A stretch of DNA of 39,306 bases from Candidatus Kaiserbacteria bacterium RIFCSPHIGHO2_02_FULL_49_16 (GTDB lineage Bacteria > Patescibacteriota > Minisyncoccia > Phycocordibacterales > UBA2100), in contig MFLD01000036.1 of NCBI GenBank assembly GCA_001781465.1, forward strand, positions 15,816 through 55,121, in the 5' to 3' direction. This document shows, in pieces, positions 32,696-39,306 of this stretch; the stretch's first letter is position 1, and every line of letters begins with the position of its first letter. The notes beneath the pieces are model-generated. The model was given only the letters and a program-made list of their open reading frames with translations. It had not been told where the DNA came from and did no database searches. The position numbers and the translations under genes were made by a program.

Positions 32696-35128
32696 CTGAA
32701 TTGTGAACGAAATAGTTTGCTCCCGGTTTCCAAGAGAGCTTTCTGCCACGGCGCGCAATGAGGCGGGGCCATGCGACTGCGGCATCACAGCAATGGCGTA
32801 CGGAGTATCAATTGAACTTCCGACAAATTGTCCGTTCAGGTAATACGCCACGCGCGTTACGGTCTCCGGACGCGAATGAGAAGCCGAAACATACAAAGGA
32901 GCAAATCCGGGAACATGCGAGCCCTTCTTTGGGGATGTGATGGAAAACTGCAATAGCGCGGACGCGGGTAGCGCCGGTTTTACAGTTGTGAGCTTTTGCG
33001 GATTGGCCGTTGCCCACATTTGAACCGGATATTCCCAGTGAGGGAATTGCGGGTCGCCCGAGGGGTTTGCCGGAGGACCGGAGCGCGGGTTGTCTTTATC
33101 CACCCAATACAAGATATCGTGCAGTCCTTTCGAGGGATCCGTATTCCAATTTCCGCGCAGTACCTGCGGAAGAGAATCGAGTTCCGATTCTGGCGCGGGG
33201 GGTACGAATGGCGCGGACTGATACTTAGTAAGAGCATAAGCAAGAACCTCGTGCCACATTGGCGCTACGATGAAAGCCGCGATCTTTTTCTCCATCGGAC
33301 TATTGTCGTTATTCCCCGCCCACGCCCCCATCGCGATCCCTGGCGTGTAGCCGATTATCCATGCGTCGTGAAAATCATTCGTGGTGCCTGTTTTATCAGC
33401 GACTTGAAACCCAGAGAAATTCAGAGGAGAGTCCGCGCCGAACTCAGGCGTTCGAGCGGTATTATCGGACAAAACATCATTCATTAGTCGAGCGATTTGG
33501 CTGTCGATAACGCGCCCGCCCTTCTCAACAAAGCTCTCGAGTATGTTTCCCGCGCTATCCTCCACCTTAATTATCGGAGTCGGCGGGTTGCGGACCCCAT
33601 CGTTCGCAAAAACTCCGTACGCCCCGGTCATTTCAAGCAGATTCACCTCGCCGCCCCCCAGCACTAATGTGAGTCCGTACTGATTTTTGTCCCCTAGGGT
33701 GGTAATGCCCATATCGCTCGCGGTTTTCAATGAATCTGTGATGCCGGCAAGATAAAGAGTCTTTACCGAAGGCACGTTCACTGACTGTGCGAGTGCCTCG
33801 CGCAAGGTCATGGGACCGCGAAATTTTTCGTCGTAATTACCCGGGGAATAGCATGGCGGCGTGCTACTCGCGGTGTCTGATGGCTCGCAGAATGTGGAAA
33901 ATTGAGTCTGCAAATCAAACACGACAGTGTCCGGGATGTACCCCTTTTCGAACGCGGTCGCGTATACGAATGGCTTGAAAGAGGAGCCCGGCTGGCGGTT
34001 CGCGAGAGTAACATTCACCATACCGTCAATCTCTTTGTCAAAATATCCGCGCGAGCCGACCATCGCGAGGATTTGGCCGGACTTTGGCTCTATCGCGACC
34101 AATCCCGCGTTTGAGGCGTTGAAATTTTTTTCATTTAGAGGCGCGGCTGTCCTGATAACATCCTCCGCCTTTTTCTGAAGGTCGTAATCCAGAGTAGTAA
34201 TCACACGCAGGCCGTCGTTTGCAACCGCGTCGGCGCCATATTTCTCTTCCAAATATTCACGCACATAAAATACGAAGTGCGGGGCTTTTATTCCAGCATC
34301 TTTCTCATCCTTGAACTCTATCTTTTCATTTTTTGCCGTTTGGTATTCGGCATCGCTGATAAAGCCGTTTTCTTTCATCTTTAGAAGCACTAGATTTTTA
34401 CGAGCCTCCAACTCATCGCGGTGACTGCCATATGGGGAGTAGCGAGTAGGCGCCTGCGGAAGCGCCGCTAGATATGCCGCTTGCGCGAGCGTAACATCCT
34501 TCGCGTCAATGCCGTAAAAATATTGGCTCGCCTCCTCAACCCCGTAGATTGTTCCGCCGTAGGATGTTTCATTCAGATAGGTCGCGAGTATCTGGTCCTT
34601 CGAATAAATGCGTTCGAGTTTGATAGCAAGGATTATCTCTTTGAGCTTGCGGATAATGGTTTTGTCACGCGTAAGAATCGTATTTTTGACTACTTGTTGC
34701 GTGATTGTAGAACCGCCCTGCACGAATCTTCCCGAGAAAATATTCACAAGCATGGCGCGCCCAAACGAAAGCGGGCGAAAGCCGAGGTGCTGGTAAAACT
34801 CCGTATCCTCAATCGCGACTGTCGCGTTCCTGATATTAATAGATATGGAGTCGAACGGTACCGTGGTGCGGCGCATGGTTCCGTGAACGTCGTAAAGGAG
34901 CACGTTTCCGGTGCGGTCGAAGATTTTTGTGGACTCGGCGACCATTCGATTTTGGAAATTATCAAGCGAGGGAATTGAGATTACCGCTCCCCATGCGACA
35001 ATTACTCCGGCGGAGAGCATGCCGAGAAAGAAAATCGCCAGTGCCACGGCCTTTATTACTCGGAACATATGAACGCGCGCGGCCGCTTTCCTGGGCCATC
35101 TGCTATAAGGAGAGTGTCTCGGAGGCAT
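32693..35128 (-). CDS. Penicillin-binding protein 1A-type transglycosylase/transpeptidase
   Basis: EDTEFYQHLGFRPLSFGRA, GGSTITQQVVKN, NRQPGSSFKPFVYATA, DKTGTTNDFHDAWIIGYTP. Confidence 0.94.
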   Translation of the reverse strand: MPPRHSPYSRWPRKAAARVHMFRVIKAVALAIFFLGMLSAGVIVAWGAVISIPSLDNFQNRMVAESTKIFDRTGNVLLYDVHGTMRRTTVPFDSISINIRNATVAIEDTEFYQHLGFRPLSFGRAMLVNIFSGRFVQGGSTITQQVVKNTILTRDKTIIRKLKEIILAIKLERIYSKDQILATYLNETSYGGTIYGVEEASQYFYGIDAKDVTLAQAAYLAALPQAPTRYSPYGSHRDELEARKNLVLLKMKENGFISDAEYQTAKNEKIEFKDEKDAGIKAPHFVFYVREYLEEKYGADAVANDGLRVITTLDYDLQKKAEDVIRTAAPLNEKNFNASNAGLVAIEPKSGQILAMVGSRGYFDKEIDGMVNVTLANRQPGSSFKPFVYATAFEKGYIPDTVVFDLQTQFSTFCEPSDTASSTPPCYSPGNYDEKFRGPMTLREALAQSVNVPSVKTLYLAGITDSLKTASDMGITTLGDKNQYGLTLVLGGGEVNLLEMTGAYGVFANDGVRNPPTPIIKVEDSAGNILESFVEKGGRVIDSQIARLMNDVLSDNTARTPEFGADSPLNFSGFQVADKTGTTNDFHDAWIIGYTPGIAMGAWAGNNDNSPMEKKIAAFIVAPMWHEVLAYALTKYQSAPFVPPAPESELDSLPQVLRGNWNTDPSKGLHDILYWVDKDNPRSGPPANPSGDPQFPHWEYPVQMWATANPQKLTTVKPALPASALLQFSITSPKKGSHVPGFAPLYVSASHSRPETVTRVAYYLNGQFVGSSIDTPYAIAVMPQSHGPASLRAVAESSLGNREQTISFTIQ

Positions 35129-35209
35129 GTGAACTGAATTGTACAATGAACATTGCGTTGCAAACAGCGGCAATTTGTGGCATCTTCAGGTATTCAATCC
35201 TCTCTCTTC

Positions 35210-36235
35210 ATGAAAACAAAACTCAAATACGGAGAGAATCCACACCAAAAAGCCGCCGCGACACGGAGAGCGACAACGGACGCTCTCGCTGTCGCGAAAT
35301 TCAGGCGGGAAGATGGGAGTCCGTTTGTATACGAGAACACAAGCTGGATTTCAATAACTGACCTCGGACGGCTAATTCAGGTTGTTGAAAGATTCGCGGC
35401 GGCGTACCGGAGAAATGTTAGCGCGGCCATTCCTCATTTTGCGGCAATAGTTAAACACGGCAGCCCATGTGGCGCCGCGTTTGGAGAAAATCCGGAGCAG
35501 GTCGTGCGCGAAACATGGGCAGGCGACTCGCAGGCGGCATTCGGAGGATTCCTCGCTGTCACGTTTCCATTTACCGGAAAAATTGTAGTGGCGCTTACAG
35601 AAGCAAACAGAGGAAAGATGCCGTTTTTGAGCGGAGTCGCGGCGCCTTCGTTTGAGGAAGGGGTAACGGAAAAAATTGGCGCGAAGAGCAAAGGAACGCA
35701 TTTCATTTCAAACAAAGCGCTTGCAAAGATTCCGGCGAAAATTTTCTCGTTGCCGGAAATTAAATCCGTGCGGGATTTTATTCTCGAGCAAACATCTATG
35801 CAATTTATCCCGGAGTTTGTGAATATGGAGTATCACGGACCAGCGTTTTCGGAAAAAGAGAAAAAACAAATCTTTGCCGACCTCTCGCTTGCGTACGCAG
35901 TGTGTTCCTCGAGCACCAGCAATACGATTTCTCTGGCGAAAGACGGAATCTTGATAGGAAATGCGGTAGGACAGCAAAAACGAGTTGGAGGCGCGAAGCT
36001 TGCGCTCCGACTTGCGAGCGAAAGCAATCATGATGCAAGGGGAGCCGTGGCAGTTTCGGATAGTTACTTCCCATTCCCAGACGGGGTTGAAGCATTAGCC
36101 GAAGGAGGAGTTCGAGTGATTTTTGCGACTTCCGGTTCCATTCGCGACAATGTGGTTTTTGCTCGGGCGACGGAATTAAAAGTAGGAATATTTACAGTCC
36201 CAGATAAGATTGGGCGAATGTTCGCGGGGCATTAA
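35210..36235 (+). CDS. AICAR transformylase (PurH C-terminal domain) as a stand-alone protein
   Basis: KYGENPHQKA, VKHGSPCGAA, DSQAAFGG, ESNHDARGAVAVSDSYFPFPDGVEALAEGGVRVI; no IMP cyclohydrolase (MGS-like) domain. Confidence 0.88.
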   Translation: MKTKLKYGENPHQKAAATRRATTDALAVAKFRREDGSPFVYENTSWISITDLGRLIQVVERFAAAYRRNVSAAIPHFAAIVKHGSPCGAAFGENPEQVVRETWAGDSQAAFGGFLAVTFPFTGKIVVALTEANRGKMPFLSGVAAPSFEEGVTEKIGAKSKGTHFISNKALAKIPAKIFSLPEIKSVRDFILEQTSMQFIPEFVNMEYHGPAFSEKEKKQIFADLSLAYAVCSSSTSNTISLAKDGILIGNAVGQQKRVGGAKLALRLASESNHDARGAVAVSDSYFPFPDGVEALAEGGVRVIFATSGSIRDNVVFARATELKVGIFTVPDKIGRMFAGH

Positions 36236-36326
36236 AATTTCTTCGGACACGGAAACACTTTTGCACCTCCGCTGGCTAGCAGATGTTTGAACGCGTTTGA
36301 TAGAAGCGGACGACAATTCCGGAGCC

Positions 36327-36986
36327 TTATAATTTATGAATCGTCACAATCGGGGCCTTAATGACCATGTTGAACCACTCCTTGCTCGCACCATAATCGA
36401 CCCTATAACCATTCCCCTGTAGTTCTTGCAGAAATTGTTCAAGCTTCTTCGCTCCCTCGACTCTCTTTTCAGCCCGAAACGTGTCTTCCGTTCTCGTCCT
36501 GCGAGGCAGTCGTTTTAGATCCGTTGCCGAACTATCTGGAGTTGCAATAGTTCCTAATATTTTCCCTCCCTTTTTTAACACACGAAGAGCTTCGCCTATT
36601 GCCTGCCGCATTTCCTTTTCTTCGCTTTCAACTAACATTGTAAAATATTGTCTTGCAGTAACGATATCAAAAGTCTCATTCCCGAACGGGAGATGGAGGC
36701 CATTTCCCACCACAATTCCTTCTTGACATGGACGGACTATTCCTATCCTGTTTTCAACACCGTATGCCCGTGTGTTCTTTAGAACTTTCCTCAAGTATCC
36801 AATAAAAGATCCATCGCCAGCCCCAATGTCCAGCAACGGTTTTTGCACGTCATCATTTGTCAAAGAAAAGTGCTTCGTATATGTACGAAAAGCGCTCTCA
36901 AGTGCTCTGCGGTTTTGCACGTTTTCCTGAGCAGGTTTCCCCGCGTTATTTTGCGATATGTGGCGCAGCCTTTCAAGGAATTTCAT
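36327..36986 (-). CDS. Class I SAM-dependent methyltransferase
   Basis: PLLDIGAGDGSFIGYLRKVL, LPFGNETFDIVTARQYFTML, ALRVLKKGGKILGTIA. Confidence 0.85.
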   Translation of the reverse strand: MKFLERLRHISQNNAGKPAQENVQNRRALESAFRTYTKHFSLTNDDVQKPLLDIGAGDGSFIGYLRKVLKNTRAYGVENRIGIVRPCQEGIVVGNGLHLPFGNETFDIVTARQYFTMLVESEEKEMRQAIGEALRVLKKGGKILGTIATPDSSATDLKRLPRRTRTEDTFRAEKRVEGAKKLEQFLQELQGNGYRVDYGASKEWFNMVIKAPIVTIHKL

Positions 36987-37140
36987 ACAAATAGTCTATC
37001 ATGCAGAATAAATTGCCATTTGACTCGCTGGACACTAACCATGCACAAGAATTTGTAAAAACAAAGATCAATTTGCAAAGAAATCCCAAATCGCAATAAT
37101 CAAACAATTGATTTTGGAAATTCGCATTGGAATTTAATTT

Positions 37141-37168
37141 GCAAATTGCAAATTGGAGTTTGCAAATT
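37141..37168. repeat. AT-rich heptad array overlapping the ruvC stop
   Basis: GCAAATT GCAAATT GGAGTTT GCAAATT; ruvC stop (tta at 37167-37169) overlaps its end. Confidence 0.7.
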
Positions 37169-37643
37169 AGTGCCGGTGTCTCGCCCAGTGCGTCACTCCC
37201 ACGGCTATCGCGTCGTACTCATCATCATATTTTATTTCTTTTTCGATTTTCACGAGAGCGTGAAGCATCTTTGCGATTTGCTGTTTGTCTGCTCGGCCGG
37301 AGCCGCCCGCCGCGCTCTTGATTTCGCCGGGAGTGTATTCAAAAACCGGAATACCGAGGCTTGTTGCGAGTTGGATAAGAGCTCCGCGCACTTCGGCGAC
37401 GCGCATGACGGTTTTCTGGTTCGTACTGAAGTAAAGCTTTTCCATCGCGAGCGCATCCGGCTTGTATTTTTTTGCGAGTCGCGTGCATTCGTCTGCGACA
37501 ATTCCAAGCCGAGCGGTAAACTCGGTATCTTTAGACGTTTGTATGCAAGCGGAATAGAGTAGGGTTTCTTTTTTCCCGTTTTCGCGTTCTAGTACGGCGA
37601 CTCCGCATCTGCCGTAGCCGGGGTCGATAGCCAAGACGCGCAT
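37167..37643 (-). CDS. ruvC: Holliday junction resolvase RuvC
   Basis: MRVLAIDPGYGRCGVAVLE, MEKLYFSTNQKTVMRVAEVRGAL, YTPGEIKSAAGGSGRADKQQIAKML, DDEYDAIAVGVTH. Confidence 0.95.
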   Translation of the reverse strand: MRVLAIDPGYGRCGVAVLERENGKKETLLYSACIQTSKDTEFTARLGIVADECTRLAKKYKPDALAMEKLYFSTNQKTVMRVAEVRGALIQLATSLGIPVFEYTPGEIKSAAGGSGRADKQQIAKMLHALVKIEKEIKYDDEYDAIAVGVTHWARHRH

Positions 37644-37717
37644 AGTTTACAGTTTACAGTCTACAGTTTACAGAACCAGAGGTGAGTTCGCATTTGCTGT
37701 CAACTGTTTACTCTGCA
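37639..37717. repeat. Heptad array, inverted arms, filling the yebC-ruvC gap
   Basis: Minus arm CTGTAAA CTGTAGA CTGTAAA CTGTAAA CTATGCG (contains ruvC ATG); plus arm CTGTCAA CTGTTTA CTCTGCA (contains yebC stop). Confidence 0.88.
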
Positions 37718-38238
37718 TTTGTATACACATCCTCCACGTCGTCGTGCGAGTCAATCTCGTCCAGGATTTTGTGGAGCTTCTCGCTGTCAGATTCGGAAAG
37801 TTTCACCGCGGTCTTGGGGGCGTAGTCCGTGCCTGTTTTTTCAAACGCCCACATCGCGCTTCCGGGAGAGGCGAGCGCCAAGCCATTCTCCGACAGAAGA
37901 TGTTTTATTTCTTGCGAGGTTCGATTGTGGCTGTCGGTGAGCGCGACAATCAGAATCGCGACGCCTCCCGGGCCGTAAGTTTCATAAACAACAGTTTCAA
38001 GTGAGCCGGAGTCAGTGGATATTCCTTTCGCGACTGCGCGGTCAATGTTTTCTTTTGGCATATTCGCTTCACGCGCTTTTTCAATGACGGCGCGAAGGTG
38101 GGCCGCATTGACGTCCCCATTCGCCTTTTTGGATTCAACAGAAATTCGCTTAGAGAGTTTGCCCCACACATCTGCTTTCACGGCATCCGCCGCGCCCTTG
38201 CGGTGTTTGATTTGCGACCATTTGTTGTGTCCGGACAT
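37708..38238 (-). CDS. yebC: YebC/PmpR family protein (short form)
   Basis: MSGHNKWSQIKHRKGAADA, NMPKENIDRA, YETYGPGGVAILIVALTDSHNRTSQEIKHLL; 176 aa. Confidence 0.92.
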   Translation of the reverse strand: MSGHNKWSQIKHRKGAADAVKADVWGKLSKRISVESKKANGDVNAAHLRAVIEKAREANMPKENIDRAVAKGISTDSGSLETVVYETYGPGGVAILIVALTDSHNRTSQEIKHLLSENGLALASPGSAMWAFEKTGTDYAPKTAVKLSESDSEKLHKILDEIDSHDDVEDVYTNAE

Positions 38239-38240
38239 GG

Positions 38241-38275
38241 TGAACAGGGTATAGGTACTAGGTTATAGGGAATAG
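38241..38275 (-). repeat. Heptad array upstream of yebC
   Basis: CTATTCC CTATAAC CTAGTAC CTATACC CTGTTCA then CC-ATG. Confidence 0.87.
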
Positions 38276-38299
38276 TGAGAAATGCAAAGAGGGGCGCAA

Positions 38300-38644
38300 T
38301 CATTTCCCATCCTCCCACACCACTTTCTTTCCTCGACTTATTCTTTGCAATTGCGATTGCTTGCGTTCATATTGCCCAATGGCTCGTATATGTTTCCTAG
38401 AGGCTATCTTGAATGTCTCCCAGTCATTCTTTATTTGTGTAGCAAGCTCGCTTCTATAAGTATCAGTGCCCTCGCTCTCTTCTTGCAGTCTTTTTAATTC
38501 TTCCTCGTTCACTACAATTTTCCTCCGCAGTTCAACAAGCGCTAGTCTCATAGCTTCAATTTTATCCCCCAATGCCCCAAGCGTGACATGTATTTTTTCA
38601 CTCGGCTTTTGTTTACTCGGATTGTCTAATCTGAATCTGGACAT
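38300..38644 (-). CDS. Small coiled-coil protein of unknown function
   Basis: ORF 114 aa, heptad-like Leu/Lys/Glu pattern; colinear with neighbours. Confidence 0.6.
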   Translation of the reverse strand: MSRFRLDNPSKQKPSEKIHVTLGALGDKIEAMRLALVELRRKIVVNEEELKRLQEESEGTDTYRSELATQIKNDWETFKIASRKHIRAIGQYERKQSQLQRISRGKKVVWEDGK

Positions 38645-38645
38645 A

Positions 38646-38666
38646 CGAATAGGGTATAGGGAATAA
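38646..38666 (-). repeat. Heptad array upstream of the 38300-38644 gene
   Basis: TTATTCC CTATACC CTATTCG then T-ATG. Confidence 0.75.
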
Positions 38667-38717
38667 TGGAAAATGCAAAAGAACTTATAATTTCTGTTAC
38701 TTTATTCTGGCGGGTGG

Positions 38718-39056
38718 TTAAAAAACGGACCTCAATTTACGCAATTGATGGTTAAGTTCTAAGATTTCATCTGCCAATTTCAATACCCCGTATCTTTTTC
38801 TGGCAATGTCAGGGTTTTGAAATGTCGGCTCGAGCATATCATCAAGTTCAAATATTCTTTTGTTGGTATTGTCGCCTGACGCGTTTACGCTGCCCTTATC
38901 AGTTTTATGCATAACCTCCAATCTTTTTAACTCTTTACGCACGTTTTTTAACTGCGCCATAGCGAGCGTAATCTTTTGCAGGAGCATGTTTTCCGATTCT
39001 TTAAATGAGCGAGGATCGTTTCTTTGTGCCGGTACATTTTTAAGTTTTTCGACCAT
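38718..39056 (-). CDS. Small coiled-coil protein of unknown function
   Basis: ORF 112 aa with KITLAMAQLKNVRKELKRLE. Confidence 0.6.
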   Translation of the reverse strand: MVEKLKNVPAQRNDPRSFKESENMLLQKITLAMAQLKNVRKELKRLEVMHKTDKGSVNASGDNTNKRIFELDDMLEPTFQNPDIARKRYGVLKLADEILELNHQLRKLRSVF

Positions 39057-39127
39057 ATATCAACCAATATACACTCCAACGGCGTTAAACGCACAGGTTA
39101 CGAGCATATGCAAGACTCCATCGGGGG

Positions 39128-39159
39128 TTATTCACACCTCTATCCACAGGGTATCCACG
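39128..39159. promoter_or_regulatory. Cluster of three DnaA-box-like 9-mers
   Basis: TTATTCACA (39128), CTATCCACA (39140), GTATCCACG (39151), start-to-start spacing 12 and 11 bp. Confidence 0.5.
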
Positions 39160-39306
39160 ATTTCGGGCTTTTTGTATCAGTTTGATGCTGAAAAACATTC
39201 TTTATAATCTTCTTATCGATGTGCTTAACCGTGCGTCGGTCGTTGCCAAGGGGATGTGCAGTAATGCAAATCAGTCCGGGCAACTGCTCCTTGAATCTAT
39301 TCCTGG

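Noticed and set aside
1-39306. CRISPR array
   Set aside because: The periodic repeats are 7-bp tandem units or inverted arms without the 25-40 bp repeat / unique spacer pattern; no cas-like genes seen.
1-39306. UGA recoding to Gly (as in Gracilibacteria/SR1)
   Set aside because: Conserved genes are full length with the standard code and no in-frame UGA interruptions were seen.
39185-39306. Truncated + strand ORF MLKNILYNLLIDVLNRASVVAKG...
   Set aside because: Only about 40 codons before the window ends; no recognisable domain or SD, so not called.

Overview
The window looks like a Patescibacteria/CPR (Parcubacteria-like) chromosome segment. This is inferred from gene content and protein style; no database search was run. 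The standard genetic code is used. Contents: (i) housekeeping genes: a DksA/TraR-type zinc finger protein, a TrmB-like regulator, a YifB/ComM ATPase, an ArsR-like HTH protein, a GNAT, PurA, an M23/LysM peptidase, an intein-containing UvrD/PcrA helicase and KsgA; (ii) a type IV secretion-like cluster at about 12.8-27.6 kb (VirB6-like, PrgI, TraC/VirB4-like, pilin-like, several exported unknowns), interrupted by a small GIY-YIG nuclease gene; (iii) a classic replication-origin neighbourhood, rpmH-rnpA-yidC-jag (-) next to dnaA-dnaN (+), where the 44-aa rpmH is missing from the supplied ORF track; (iv) PBP1A, a stand-alone AICAR transformylase domain, a methyltransferase, ruvC, yebC and two small coiled-coil unknowns. 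The most unusual signal is a set of degenerate tandem arrays with a strict 7-bp period (mostly CTRNNNN heptads), often as inverted arms. They fill the gaps between genes and repeatedly contain the stop codon of one gene or end 0-2 nt from the start codon of the next. I count about 12 loci in 39 kb, including one translated inside an ORF. Other notable signals: inverted repeats flanking the GIY-YIG gene; a perfect 46-bp palindrome over the promoter of an ArsR-like gene with a second copy over its stop codon; a perfect 42-bp palindrome between yidC and jag; palindromic elements embedded in-frame in ksgA, purA and secretion-cluster genes; a run of five consecutive hairpins; and DnaA-box clusters.
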